A stretch of 64,000 bases of DNA. Origin: Hypoxylon rubiginosum (taxonomy: Eukaryota; Ascomycota; Sordariomycetes; Xylariales; Hypoxylaceae). Made by a program: the position numbers and the translations under genes. The stretch spans positions 930,001 to 994,000 of the forward strand of contig CADCXA010000066.1 of NCBI GenBank assembly GCA_902806565.1, read 5' to 3'. Positions within the stretch are counted from its first letter, which is position 1. The number at the start of each line of letters is the position of its first letter. The notes under the pieces are model-generated. The model searched no databases, had not been told where the DNA came from, and saw nothing but the letters and a program-made list of their open reading frames with translations. Shown here in pieces: positions 1-13,442 of this stretch.

Positions 1-3000
1 TTCAACACCAGCGATACCCACACCGACATCTGCCTCCTGGATCATGGCAACGTCGTTGGCACCATCTCCGATGGACAGCGTCATAACGTCGAGACCGCCC
101 TTGACCATAGACACGACCGAAGCCTTCTGTGCGGGGCTGACACGGCAGCAAAGAACTGATGCGCACTGTTTGCAAAGAAGCAGGAATTTTTGCTTCAAGT
201 TATCATGCAGCACCCATCTTAGAGTGAATCCGTCGATTACCAAAGCATGGGTCGGCGCCGGCGGTTCGTGGTTCTTCCTGGCGTTAGCCAAGTCTTCGTC
301 GTTGCCAGTAATACCGAACATCTTCAGCTTTTGATCGAGCACCTGTTCAATCCTGCCTAAGAATTCTTCGTCGGGCGTTTCTCCGGTCTCGTCCTCTTCC
401 ATTTTAAGCTGGATCAGTTCCATGTCGTTGTTAAGCAGATTGCAAGAAAATCCGATGTTGATAGCAGTCTCGACCTTGTCTCCAGTTAGCACCCATAACT
501 TTATACCTGCCCGACCGAGTAGTTCGATCGTATCAGGGACTCCATCCTGGAGTCGGTCCTCAATGGCTGTTCCTCCAAGAAGCGTCAGGTCTTGTTCGAT
601 CTTATCAGCAACTACTTCCAGCTTTTCTTCTCTGTCCTGCATGGAAGTCGCGGCTTTGTCGTGCTCCTTACGCCATTCGAGATATTCCTGCTCGGGGAGC
701 ACACGCTGGGCTATGCAGAGCGTTCGCAAACCCTCTCGAGCGAACATCTCGAGATGCTCAGCGGTCGTCTTACGAAGCTCCGCTTGCTCTCCACGCTTGA
801 GGCGCGAGTATATGATACTATCCGCACCTTTACAGAACAGAATGATCCGACCGTCGGGCATCTTAACGATAGCACTCATTCGCTTTCGGCTAGAGTTGAA
901 TTCGATCGTGTTGAGAATCGAGTAGTGTTTTTCCTCGCCCATGACATTTAGCCTGATACCCTCCGATGTCTGGCCGAGAACGGTGAATCCCATGTCGCGA
1001 GCAGTTGCTACGAGGGCCGCCTCGTCAGGCGACTGAGCCTTAAACTCAATCTTGGGAGGATCACCAGGAACATGCTCCGCGATAACGGTATGGCAGAGCG
1101 CTAGTGCGAGCATGAAATGAGCGTTTGCTTCCTTTTGCGCCTCGCCAGACTGGCCTCGTAAATCGTCGACGAAGTCCGGAGCTATGAATGTCAAATCCTC
1201 CTCGTGAAGATATGGGTTGTCGTGGATTTGTCTCAGTCCTTCGATGGCGTGGATTTTCCCTCTGGCAATCTGATCTTTGGCTCTTGCAGACTCTTTCACC
1301 ACGTCAATACCCAAACGCTTCTGCATGCCAGCCTGTGCTTCAGTGTAAGCTTCTCCGTATGGCTGACCATTAATCGTGGCCTTTTTAAACTCCATAACGT
1401 TTTGTGTAAGAGTACCCGTCTTGTCCGAGAAGATATATTCGATCTGGCCGACGTCGTCCGAAATGTTCCACGATTTGGGCACGCAGGGGTAGTCGATCTT
1501 GTCGTAGTACATCTCAACATCGCTGTAGATAAAGATAGCCTGAAGCGTCCGCACAATTTCGAGCGAGATGTAGAGAGAGATCGGGACCAAGTTTTGAAAG
1601 ACGATGAGCGCAGCCCAGAAGGTGATAAAACCTGTCATGCTAGAAGTTCCACCGACGGCGCCGAAATCGAACCAAGCGGTTGATGCATCGCTCTTCGCCC
1701 ACGATACTCCATTAACAATACCGGAGAGTAGACACATAAGGGCAAGGATGCCGAAATTGCAGATGACGTTGAAGTTCAATTCGCGAGCAATACGAGCACG
1801 TTTGCTTGGCGTTATACCCGCGTTCATCATGATCTTCGTATCGTGACCGGTGAACATGACAACACCGAGAACCCACTCTGTGTTTCTCAAGTTACAGCCT
1901 CGAAGGAGCAGATTGTCTATGGATATCGGTTCGGACATTTCTCTCGGTCCGTTGCGCATCATCTGTTCCCACTTGATGGCGCCGTTGTACTTGTAGAGAT
2001 TAGGCTGGGGAGGTTCGCTCTCGATCGAAAACTGAGCGCGTTCGCAGTCCCTCGCATGCTTCATAGTATGTCCACATCGAAGAGCTTGGCGGACCTTCAG
2101 GTTTGTCTCTCCGTCCAAGTTCTTCGTCTCTATGTAACAGGCGCCGTCGGCATCGGAAGTAGCAAGAATAATAACGTCTGCAGGAAGCTCGTCGTCATTG
2201 TAGAGTCGCACGTAATCGCCAACCTGTAGATTCTTCCAGTGATCCCTGTGAAACTTAGCGGTGCCCGTGGGCCGAATATCGTAGTTAATCAAGTCGCCTT
2301 TCACTCTAGTCAAGGTCTCCGCCTCGTCGGGGTTATAGGACTGTCCAGAGGCCGGTCGCTCGAGAACTTCAAGGAAATCCTTCTGCTGCGGAGTATGAGG
2401 AGGAAGCGGGGATGTGACAGGTGTCATCTGGATATCTTCATAGGCTGATACATATGAAGTTCTATCGGTGCGAGGCGATACCATAGATGCGCGTCGCGAC
2501 GCAGCCTTCGTGTCGAGAGATGGGCGAGGCTCTGCCATGTTGTCCAGTACGCCCCTTGACTTGGCATCCTTCTTCCATAAGCTCTGGATCGAGCGCCATA
2601 GTCCGCCGAGATATTTTGAAGTGGCCTTCTTGATCCTTCGCCATAGCGAAACGTTGTCCTCCGCTATGTTGACATTGTCCCACCCAACTAGGCGATGCAC
2701 GGGGGCATTATTCAGCTCGTTGTCGAGAATCGTCCTGCGATAATCTTCGATCGCGTCCTTGACCGCCGTCACGGCTAGGATAAAAATTAGGGGCACGGCG
2801 TTGAGCCCCGGGTTGACTCCTCCGAAAATAGGAAAGATCTAGTAGAGGTTAGGTGCAAAGCTTCTTTTAGAGTAGATAGGTTTAAGTCTACTTACCACAA
2901 GGATGACCATGAACAAGAAGAAAATGTTGGCAATGTTATGGAATTGGAACCATAAATTCTTAGGGACGAATGATAATGGCGTGTACTTGGCGGTCCGAAT

Positions 3001-3360
3001 CTTATTACGAGAATACGAAACAATCGGGTTACCCTCTTCGTCTTTCATATTATCAGGCAAAGGCGTATTGAAGTATACTATCCTTCCTTCTCCTTCCTCG
3101 GACGTCGTGCTGCTCGCATCGGCCTGCTCGTTGTCATCAAGCGCATCGGCGCCATCGTCCTGGTGGTCGCCGGTCGAGTTACTGCCGCCCGAGTTGCGTT
3201 TCTTCTCCGTCGAACCCGTCCTCTTGTGTATTCTGTCTATGAGGGAGAGCCTCTTAAGACTGCTGCTCTTCACAGTGAGTTTTCGAGTGGCCCATCTTGA
3301 TCTCTTAGTCGCCTTGTCGGCCTTGTCGCCTTGACCATTCTCTCCGTCTCCTTTCGCCAT
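1..3360 (-). CDS. dnf1: P4-type phospholipid-transporting ATPase (flippase), Dnf1-like, 3' end cut by window edge
   Basis: Flips aminophospholipids/phosphatidylcholine to the cytosolic leaflet of plasma and endosomal membranes. The ATG is at 3360; exon 1 is 2896-3360 and a 57-bp phase-0 intron (2839-2895) follows. Exon 2 is open from 2838 to base 1, giving 1,101 residues before the edge, so the C-terminal transmembrane half is outside the window. Seen in order: a Ser/Asp-rich cytosolic N-terminus, the P4 signature NLWFQFHNIANIFFLF (about residues 130-150), NPGLNAVPL, KDAIEDYRRT, the actuator motif DGETN (near 2098-2125), the phosphorylation motif DKTGT (1411-1425) and GDGAND (52-69). The NPGLNAVPL/KDAIEDYRRT stretch and long acidic N-terminus favour Dnf1/2 over Drs2. 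Dnf1-class enzymes normally pair with a Cdc50/Lem3 subunit, which is not in the window. Confidence 0.95.
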
Positions 3361-6300
3361 TTTGGGGCAGCTGCGGGCAGAGCCCGTTCAACCCGACGTG
3401 TCCGCCAGACCGGCCTTGTATGGCCCTTTTTCGATTCCCGTCACGCAGATCTTCGAGGGCGTCAAAAAAAACTTGTGCTAGATACGGAGACTCGGGCAAT
3501 TGGCAAAAATCGCGTCAGGGTCGCCGAGGCCAGAAAAAGGTAATCGTCAACTGGTACGGTTCGTACGACTTGGCTGTCGACGCGAGTTTGCAACCGGGGA
3601 GTTGGTGGTTGGTGGTGACGGGGCGTCTTTTGGCTTCCCTTAACTGAATACGGGGGCGATCGTGTTTTGATGGTATTAGGGAACAAAATGGGAAAGGGAA
3701 CAATGGGAAGTTTTTGATTGATCGCTACGTCGGAAGGGCCGGGGTTCAAAGGTACACCGAATACTGTACTAGCACGGTGCATCCCGGGGCTAGGAGGTAA
3801 GCAAAGCTGGTAAGAGGGAGGTACGGTAGGTACATAAGCTGAGCACGACGCACACCTGCCGGAGTTGGTATCTGCTAGTGCTAGTCTAAAAGTGCTCCAG
3901 GGCTGGGTAACTGAAGTATTGTACCTACATTATGTACCTGGCACCTATGCGTAGCACGCTACACGTGTAAAACTGTCACTAAAATATCGGGGTTAAGCGT
4001 TAAGCAGGGGAAATGCACTGCTAGGGCAACGTCTAACAGTTTAACAGATGAAATTAGGTACCAAGACATTGGCACATTGGCACAATTGGCACAATTAGTG
4101 CATCTTTAAATGTCACCCCCAGCTGTCCCAGGTACGGAATATGTACTTTATCCCATTAAGCATCGTCCCGTCATGAACTTTCATCGTGGCCTTTGCACTT
4201 GAAACCAGTAAGGCATTAGTCGTGTAATTCGCGAATCAAAGCCCCAAGTCGACTTTTGCAAGCTGCTGACTTACATGTGTAGTGGTACTACCATAGCTAT
4301 TAGTAGCCAATTTACGCACGTGTACCAGATATGTGATGACACAGTATCACCAAGATTGATAGGTACATGTACCTCGGCGATAAAGATGTACAAAATGTAC
4401 ATGCATACATGTACATAACACCTGGGCATACCCAAATTGGTAAGCAGTCTTGTTGTCCACCTTTTTCACGGGTTGCTATTTGCTTCGAAACCCGACCTGC
4501 ACTGTGCCGCTATCGCTATTTGGGCAAAAACTAACTGTTACCAACTCCTCCTTGTATCATCACAAAATGCCTCCAAGAGTTGGCGATCTCGGCTAAGATT
4601 GTTCCCTTATGCAGCATGAGAAATTGTGAATCCTCACGATACCACAGCACCACAACACCACAGCTCCCACCACGACATCAAGAGAGGCCGGTAGGCTATT
4701 TGAACACTTGTCTACCTCGCAAGTAACCCTCCCTTCCCCCTTCCCCCTTCCCCTCGCCAACCAGTATCGTGAATCAAATTATAGTCATCCCCAGCACCCT
4801 TTACCTGCAGAGCGTGGTTGCATCTAACCTGAGAATTTAACCAAGACATATTCCCTATTATATCTATCCATATCTCAGGTACCTTACCTGCCTGCCTACT
4901 GCCTACCTGGATAACAGTACTTTCAAAGGGACCCCAACTTCTTCGCCTTTGCCTCTGGAGCATTCCATTCTTCTACCCTCCTTTGCGGCTGAATTTGGTA
5001 ACAACCCTCGGCAGGGGGGGCTTTTGAGCCTTTTGGACCCCTGAGACTTGCACTGAACTGTTACAGTGCAGCAGCATGGGCTTTAATTGATGGGTATTTT
5101 GTGCTTGAGCGATTCTTATCCTCTCCCCTCTCGAGTCGGATAGCTCGAATTATCACATCTCTTTTCCAAGAGCACCGAAATATCTGACTAGAGGTTCCCA
5201 GGAATTCTACAGTATCCGGTATTACGCACCCAGTATTCCGTAGGTTGCCTTTTTTAGAGTCCGAATAACCGCTTCCTTCGCGGTATATGATGTCAAAGGT
5301 TTGAACTTAGCCCTCACGGGGGAGGCTATGCGCGAGCTATGCGACAGATCTGCCCGTCTTTTTGTGGCCAACCTATCAGTACTGACACAGGAATATCCGT
5401 TACACCTGCGATTAATCAGGTGAAGGGGTGAAGTGATGAGTCCGAGCCGAGTGGCCCGGCCGGCGGTCTAACTACCTAGGCTGCTAGGTAGACAATTTTT
5501 GGCCTTTCCAGCCTGCTGATTGAATTGGTGCAACACTCCTACACTCTTACCCTTCATAGCCCCCCCCTCCCCCTTGGACGTTCCATGCTCCGCCGTAATA
5601 AAACCGATAGCTGGCCTCTTTTTATTATTCCGCCAACCGTCTAGCCTTCCCATTTATCTGACAAATCTGGGGCCTCAACGCACATCATCGATTTAACGAG
5701 CGGGTGGTAAGGATAAGAGGGGGGCACGGATGGGGTGTGAAAGAATCCTTCAGGAGTCAGGACTCTGACAAGCCAGCCTACTGACATACATAGTAATATG
5801 ATAAAAGACGCCTGTGTTGGAAGTATGTGACAGTATTCCGTAGACGAACGACTATTACAATATTACACGCGAGTAGTGTAGATCTCGAGTCAAGTTTAGG
5901 ATCTCGAGTAATAATTTTTTTGTCATGAAGCACTCCGTATGAAATACTGTACTGCGGGAGTATTTTCGGGGTCCTCCCAACTTGCGTCTCTACTTGTTTA
6001 AGACCGAACAGGTCCGAAGTAGCGGATCCTAACTTACAGGTTGCATTGGTCCTCTGGCCCTACGAGATACAGTTTGTACCGTCTATAATAAGACAGATCT
6101 GCTCAATAAAAAGAGACGGGAGGTACATAATCCCGCTATGAGTACTTACATAGCAGAACGACTCGGCTGCAGCGGTGCTTGCGCTTCTCCGTCGCTCCCC
6201 AGAGTACGACGCATCAGTAAGAACAATACTGACGATCGAAGCACGAGTGGCGGAGTAAAGAAGTTATATGATAGGTTTGACATTCTCGTTTTCTTTTTGG

Positions 6301-8995
6301 ATTGAGAAGATTGAGAAGATGCAGAGAACACAGACTGGAGATAGTACAAAGTAGTGCGACTGTGCGATGACGCCTCCGAACTTTGATTTTCTTTAATTAG
6401 CATTATTCAGCAGGGTTCCTTGAGCTCTATCTACCTAAAACAGTGGAGATATTACAAGGTTAAGCCTCATTGGCTTAAACCGATAGATCGGATTTCAAAG
6501 TCCAATCATGTTGCAGGATTGATCGGGTCTCCTTTTATTGATATACGGCGGTGGAACTACGAAATGAGGCTGTTAGTCTGTTAGTGCACGTACTCTTCTT
6601 TTTGCTTGCTAACTGGCGCTAGCACCCATATTCCCAAGGCTGCTAAAGTTATTAGAAGTTTGCACCGTTATTCAACCAAGCCCTTGGCAGCCTTAGGTCT
6701 GGTGGAGGTTGGTTCGAATTGCAACAGCATGAGATTGCGAGGTGCAATAAAAGATTGAAATCTCGACCTTGAGGTCCTCTTACCCCTGATATCCTCTTGC
6801 AAACATAAAGACTTGAACAGAAAGACTTGATTGACTTGGTATCGCAATGAGATGGAACAGTTACACTGGCATCTCGTGCATTAGATCTCTCGAGTCCTAG
6901 CTAAGGTATCCACTATCCAGCCATCCCGAGCGGGTTTCCCCTTTCTGTTGTGTACATGAAGTACAATGGTACATCGAGACTTTTAATACAACTACCCAAT
7001 TGAGTTAGTTTCCGCGATTCGTTGGTATGGTTTAGCACCCCATCGCCGCTGTGACTCAGGTTCACCTGTCTGTAAGAAACACTCAATGAATATACTTGCG
7101 CAAGCATAAGGATTGCTTATTCTGACTTCTCAATATGCCATATCTCATATCTTGCACTCGTCCGATTCTATCCTCAGTAGACCAACTTGTCGAATAGATA
7201 ACTTGGTGTAACCGTATAATAGCAGGCCAGCCAGTAACAGTTATCCAGACTTGTCTTAAAACCCGTGTTAGTTCGTGTTAAATAACGGCACCGACAACTT
7301 GTAATAATTTTCCTCAATGTCAAGGGAAATGAACTACATAGTATATACTCAAGAGACCGCCAAACACCAACCCCTAATTAGCATTAAAACCTTGCTCATA
7401 TATTTCTCGTTCTTTGGTGGGTTTTGGGCAGCCGAGGGACATGGTTGGCAAGTCGTAAACAAGCTTCGAGTTTGCACATGCAAGGGAGAAGAAGGGGTCC
7501 TAACCTCCCTGTGCCAGATTCCAACTGATCTCTTCAAGAGATTTATTAGTTTACATACTCGACTGTACGATGACTACAGCATATCGGGTATACCCTGCCG
7601 ATGAAGAGGTTGTGAATGCTTTGCGCAGACATTTGTGACTCGCTCGGCATGTGAACTTCGATGCTGTTAGGTTTAAGAAACGGGCTGCTCATTCTGGCAG
7701 CTCCTCTCAATCTATATCGAAGCTAGCCTAGAGTTCACTGTCTAGTTCCGACTCGAGTCCTTAAAGTTCAGTATCGAGATTATGGCATTAGCCAGCGAAG
7801 TGTAGGAAGTTGCTGGTGCCGACTGTCTTCTTCGAAAACAAGATATGACAGGAAAGTGACGGAAAAGAGCCCCTCTATACCTATACCTATCTGATGAGAT
7901 ACCGGTGTGTTTGGCGGTGAGATCCGGTTACGGATGCTGCACGACATTTTACATCTTACAGGTCTCATACGAATATTATTAAGTCTACAGCCTCTTGCTT
8001 TTTCGTGGAAGGCTCCTCAAGCGGTGGCCTTGGACTATCATGATGATACAGGTTGAGCATATACCAAGGAATTGCGGCTCTTACTCTCAGCCTTACCAAC
8101 GTACTCCCATCACATTATTCAGAAATATATCGACTCGATGGTTGCTATTTTGTCCTTGCCTATGATCATTTTGCATCGAGACTTTAGCACGTACAATATT
8201 ATGATGGATGAGACAGCCCGCCACCCAGCCAGCGCCACCGACTGAGCAGAGGCCCCCCTGGACCGAACCTTCTCCCCACCCAAGAAATGATGGAGAAAAT
8301 AGATCCCCAGAATGGCTGGATACGATACGAGGAGTACTCCATCTTAGAAGACGGGTTTTGGTATTAGCTTCAACCAAGAAATTGGACGCCCAACGGAGGA
8401 TCGTCTTCAATGTATAAAGTTGGTGAGAATCGCAGGTCTACTGCTTTCGAAGGCATTCACCAGCCGACTTGGGAATGAGGCTCTACCTATGCCTATTGGG
8501 GACGATGAGCGTGGAATCTGGATGGGTTCCTTATTGATCTAGCCACTATATTTGAGGATCTGAACTAGCGTACAATTTAGGAGATATAAAGGGAATACTT
8601 CGTAATTATTGTACGAATTGAGTAGTCGTTATCGAGAACTGAAATTTTCATTGTGCACTATGAGGTTTAACGGTATACGTTATGAAATATTATGCAGACA
8701 AGCTTTAAAGAGGTGCAGTAAAATTAGAAGGGGTTAATTTCTTCCCGGGGCAGCCACGAGCCGCGACACGTCCGCACGTCCTAGCACGTTCAGCACGTCC
8801 CAGCCCCACGGACCTAACCCCACATCTCTGCGACGCGTTCTGCGCGTTCCGTTGAGGCTACGCCAAGCACATCGAAAACTGGTACCTTCAAATTCATCAA
8901 CTAATGTTAATGTTACCAAGTAGCTAAGGTAGCTAAGGTAGCTAACGTCTGCCGCCATCACCTATCCCTTCGGACATAAATGCAAATAGCGATCA
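3361..8995. other. 5.6-kb gene-poor intergenic region
   Basis: No reading frame here shows family motifs, a signal peptide or consistent splice structure. The longest open frames (7317-7604 +, 8093-8410 -) have compositions of chance ORFs. The sequence is of ordinary base composition with short ACCTACCT/GGTACC-rich patches and scattered homopolymers. It probably holds the promoters of the divergent flippase (-) and the CANIN-like gene (+). I see no tRNA or repeat array. Confidence 0.5.
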
Positions 8996-10984
8996 ATGTC
9001 ACGAAACGGGGATATTAGAGGGTTTTGGGGCAGGTCTGCCGCCAGTTCTAAGCCCAGTAGCTCTCAGTCCAAGCCGGGTCCATCGTTACAGCCGGCCCCG
9101 GATCTACAATTGCCAGACTCATCCCCTAGAACACCACCGAAACCCACTCCGAAACCCCGTGATCGTACCGATGAGATCAAGGGCTCCGATGACGAGGGTG
9201 ATGATTCGGATGCCTCGCTCGAGTCTATTTCCGCCTTTATCGTGCGAAAGAAAGGACCCGCCCCTCACCAGAGAGATCATAACTTGACAACCACGCCAAA
9301 AGCCAAGAGGATAGCTTCTACTAATCTCAAATCCCCCTTGACCATACAGCCTAAACACAAATTCGATCTCAAGTACTTGATCGACCACGCCCGGCAATCT
9401 GACCGGGCTGAAGAGAGCGCCAGAAGAGCGGATGATTACATCAACCAAGGCGATGGCGATGACGATGACGACCACAATGAACACTTGAAGAAAGTACAGA
9501 AAGATCCAGTATTATTAGAGAAGACTGCCAAAGACCTTCTCGACAGTGAGGAGCAAGATGCCAAGGGCGGCAAGCTCATGCGGGCCATGCACCGCACCAA
9601 GGCCGACGAGTCTCGCAGATTACATTACTTCTTCGATCTGGAGCAACCCCTTGTAAAACCACCGAGGAGTCAGTTTCCGCGAAAGGCGGCAAAAGGACGC
9701 TGGCAGTGTCTGGCCAATTCGCGTACACGCGATCAAACCGTCATCCTCGGCCTGCCGCACACCATCGCCTCCCAAGGCACAGCCCTCCCGGACGAGCTCT
9801 TCCTCTGGGTCCTGGACGAGGTCTGCGTCGAGAAGAACGCCCAGCTGCGCATGCAGTACTGCAACCTGGTGATCCTGTGCCGAGACAGCATCGCCCGGCT
9901 CGTCACGGACGCGCAGCTGTATTCCATGCTCGAGAGGCTAGGCGGCCCCAAATACTCCCAGGGCCGGAAGGGCGCCAAGCTCCAGAGCTTGCCCAAGGTA
10001 GAAAACCCGCGTCGTAGAAAAGATTGGTCGGGCCTCGTGACCTTCCTGGGACTTCTCGAGCGGATGGCTCCTGATCTAAGCACCCCGACTGTGGTAGAGG
10101 CTATTCAACTACTCATACGGATGGCTCTTGACCCCGTAGTGAGCACTACGGTACGGGGCGAGCACGTTGCGGCAATGGACGCACTTATTATGGCATTAGC
10201 GAAGCTCGGTACACGCGAGTGGAACAAAGCTGTAAGTATTAGAAGCTTGCCCCTGTCTACTTGCACGTCAAAACTAACAGTCGGGTAGTGTAAAACGATA
10301 TCTTCATATCTCTACGACGGCGTAAGCGAGCCTTTGCACCAAGTCATGCCCATCGCCCATATGCCCAAGGCTGGCGTCAAGGCCCTCGACCTACGTCGGC
10401 GCATGGCCGCCGTCGTCCTCTTCCGAGACCCGGAGATGGGCGGCCGGCCGGTGGACTCGACCCTGACGCTCGACGGCATCACGGACCGGCTCGGCGAAGC
10501 CGACTTCCGCGTCCGCCCGTCCACCGACTTCGACAGCCTGCGCGCCCTCGTCATGCTCCTCGACATCGTGATCGGCAGCGCGGGCTTCCTCGCGAAGAAG
10601 CAGCGCTCTACGGGGGTCACCCCTCCCGCGACCGCGACCGCCGGCGCCGCGAACGCCGACCGCGAAGCCGCGGATCGCAGGTTCGACGCCGACATCGACG
10701 GCCTGACGTACCGGCTGAAGATGGTGCACGACAAGATCCACGACTCTACTCTGCTATCCCGGAAAATTGCTAAGGCGTCTATCGACCTGGTAGCCAAGAG
10801 GCTGACGTACGCGGTGCGCACGAGGCCGCCGCCCAAGACGAGCATCTTCGACTCGGAGCCGAAGGAGGACGCGAGCCTGCCCAAGCAGCGGGACTTCATG
10901 AAGAACTGGGCACAGAAGAAGGCGGAGCGGAATGCGGCCGCGTTGGCTAACGGGAATGGGGATGTGATTCATGTCAAAGCGTGA
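8996..10984 (+). CDS. CANIN-domain (Nse6/SLF2-like) protein, probable SMC5/6 loader subunit
   Basis: Exons 8996-10231 and 10289-10984 (57-bp phase-0 intron with GTAAGT donor) give 643 residues. The first about 150 residues are low-complexity, rich in Ser/Pro/Asp, and begin with a short FWGRS motif. A folded helical region starts near residue 195 (MHRTKADESRRLHYFFDLEQP) and continues through LPDELFLWVLDEVC, LRMQYCNLV and a C-terminal helical part. This layout resembles the fungal CANIN (coiled-coil SMC6 and NSE5 interacting) family, which includes Nse6 and human SLF2 and recruits SMC5/6 to damaged DNA. The assignment is from recognised pattern, not a search, and is moderate. Codons in 10380-10960 are distinctly GC-rich. 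The start is the first ATG of the frame. Confidence 0.6.
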
Positions 10985-11265
10985 ATCGCTGCCGGGGAAA
11001 AAGAGGAAGAAAAAAAAGCTAGGGTCTATGTTGAGAGTAATAGAAGATCTTATTGATGGAGACGTCCTGCAACGCCTTTTTATGATATACAGCAGCCTTC
11101 TAATGGATACCACCCGCAGCATGACCTGCGTTTCCGTACCGAATGCAACTAACAAGATTCTGAAATAGTGTGTGACGCTGCCCAAGTACTTTGTTTTTCT
11201 CCCCTAGTGACCGTCCAGCACAGTCGATAAGTCGTAGGTGAAGTTGGATTCGCGTTAAAGCTCTC

Positions 11266-12132
11266 TTAGTCGTAGAACTTCCGGTTGGGGTTTGCTCCGA
11301 ACAGCGCCTTTCTCACGGCGGGCAGGCTGCTGGATTGCAGCAGCAGGAGTCTCTCGTCGAAGGTGTTGTTGATTTCGATCTTGCCGTTGCCGCCTACAAT
11401 TGCGAGTCCTCCGGAGCTATATATACGATGGCACTCGTCAGCAAACAGAATCTTGCCTCTAGCCAAGATAAATTAGCAGCGGCGAGAACTTACCTGCCCT
11501 CTGGCAAAGGATCCTCCTCGTCGATCGTAACCTTGGTCTCCTTGCCTATTTTACTCTTGTACTCGCCCTCCGCGTCCTTGATGGCGTCCTTCACGACGTC
11601 GTAGTCGGCCTCGCGGGCGCGGACCTGGATGTCGGGCTCGGCGAGGGCGTAGAGGCCCTCGAGCAGCAGGTTCTTGAGGGTGTCGCGGTACCTGGCGGCG
11701 TCTTTCGCGCCGTCGGCGAGGCGGCCCGAGGCGGCGTCGTAGATGTCGTCGAGGAGCTGCTGGCGGGCGGCGAGGACCTTGAGGCGGGTCTTGTTGGCGA
11801 CGGTGGACCGCGTGATCTGCTGGGACATGGCGGCCTGCTTGAGCTTCTTGGCGTGGGCGGCGTCGATGGCGTCCGTGTCCTGGCGCACCAGCTTCGACTT
11901 CTCGATGCTGAACTCCTCGTTCGCCTTGATCTCGATCTCCCGCGCCTTCTCCAGCGCCTCCTGCTTGATGAAGGCCGTCATCTTGCGGAGCTCCTGCCCG
12001 ACCTGTTTTTCGCGTTCATGAGTTAGTGAGGATAACTGTTTGCTGCCGGACATCTTGCTGCAAGTGTTGTTTGTGTCTTGGGAGGCTGAGGCTATTTACC
12101 TGGTCGTCGGACAAGGCGTGGACTTGCGACAT
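11266..12132 (-). CDS. VMA4: V-type proton ATPase subunit E
   Basis: Peripheral-stalk subunit of the V1 sector of the vacuolar H+-ATPase, which joins V1 to V0 and acidifies vacuoles and endosomes. Three exons on the minus strand: 12100-12132 (11 codons), 11494-12002 and 11266-11416, with introns of 97 and 77 bp. The product is 230 residues, the normal family length. The N-terminus MSQVHALSDDQ runs into a long charged helix (KMTAFIKQEALEKAREIEIKA); the C-terminal globular part has GGLAIVGGNGKIEINNTFDERL and ends NRKFYD. A nearer acceptor at 11459 would give a 35-bp intron and an insertion unlike the family. The acceptor at 11417, with a GCTGAC branch site upstream, restores the conserved SGG-IVGG junction, so I chose it. 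Confidence 0.95.
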
Positions 12133-13442
12133 CTTGAATGGAGGATGAGGGTATTCGGGGGTTCGAGTCGATAAAGGAGTAGGGGGATGGGTTGCTCTCG
12201 GCAAGAATCGTAGGCAATCCACGCAATAGACTCAATGAAGCTGGGGGTAAATCGTATTATCGGTAGGTATTAGATGTAGGTTGGTTCAAGGTAGTGGGTC
12301 ACGATAGCTCTCTTAGCAACCGGTTGCCTTTGGACGTTTTGAATTTACAGAAGCTTGGTCTGGGCTGTCTGGTGACATATGAATGCTAGGAATGGTTAAC
12401 CTTGGGACTAGCTGCATTATCCTAGGCCTACATAACGTATGTAGTAGCTACACCAGCCACAATCCATGTTACCTAGACTGTTAGCCAGGATAGCGCATAA
12501 TGGCAGAGTGGCTAGTGAGATTACCCGCTAACGACCCCACTGTGTTAAACCACTGGACCACTAAAGACAAATTGCAAGAGCCGATGTCTGCTGGTCCCTG
12601 CAGTATGACTTCGTATGTGGTCACTGACCAGTGGCACCTGGGCACTTGATGCGCAGTGTTTCAATTTCAATCAATACAAACAGAGGAAAGTTGTGATATA
12701 ATAAGGTGTAGACCAGCACATTTAGAGCGATAGAGCGATAGAGAGATAGAGAAAGATCTTCAAGCTTCGCTGGGCTATATACCCAAAATAGCCGTCGGGC
12801 TATTGCTATTACCTCATAAGCCAGAAATACAGTTTTGAGATTCTTGGGTTTTTTGTACTTTTATACTTTTATACTTTCATTCCCGTTTCTTCATTTTGTT
12901 GCATTACACGTCAAGATTTATATGGAATAATTCCGTACCTTTCTTATTCCACCAAGGCTATTGTACCAAAGGCTATTATACCGAATAATCGTCAATACAA
13001 TTACCCATTCGCATATTCAACCCTTTCTTTGTTCCAATCTAACGGTCTAAGTTGAAGCGCCAACCCTCAACAAAACCAGGGTAGCTCGATACCGCCTCTC
13101 GCCCTCGCCTCTCGTAGCCACGGCCCACTCTGTCCCTGTCCCCTGGTTTCGGACAGGCGTCATCGAACACACCGTATCGACACCCTTTGTCTTTCGAGTA
13201 TTACCATTGCGCACCGCTACATTCGTATTCGATACCTATCCTGTGACCGTATCCCGCGATTTTATCCTCCATCCCGCCGCTATCTACCTGTCCTCCAATA
13301 CGTCCATCTATATACGCACGCTATTGGCCGATCGAAGATTCCGAGTGGTAGGGTAGAACGTTTGCGAGGCATCGCCCCATGGGCAGCCGAGGTATTCTTC
13401 CACCGGCGGGTATCGCAGATGAAGCTTTAGCACACCGTCGCG
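12133..13442. other. Divergent intergenic region (VMA4 / NIPA transporter)
   Basis: It separates two divergently transcribed housekeeping genes and must hold both promoters. It contains a GATAGAG-type short tandem patch near 12725-12755 and pyrimidine-rich stretches near 12840-12910 and 13080-13300 that look like 5'-UTR of the downstream gene. A weak tRNA-like A-box (minus strand, 12550-12560) is discussed in the findings. No coding sequence is seen. Confidence 0.4.

Noticed and set aside
6700..6760. B-box-like GGTTCGAATTGC, possible tRNA
   Set aside because: The A-box-like sequence is too close and no acceptor stem pairs.
7317..7604. 95-codon ATG frame in the long gap
   Set aside because: Composition of a chance frame; no motif or splice partners.
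10312..10899. 195-codon antisense frame over the CANIN-like gene
   Set aside because: Lies opposite a GC-rich exon whose frame continues across a good intron; Ser/Arg-rich shadow.
11459..11493. 35-bp intron in the V-ATPase E gene
   Set aside because: Too short, and it would leave an insertion; the acceptor at 11417 gives the conserved family sequence.
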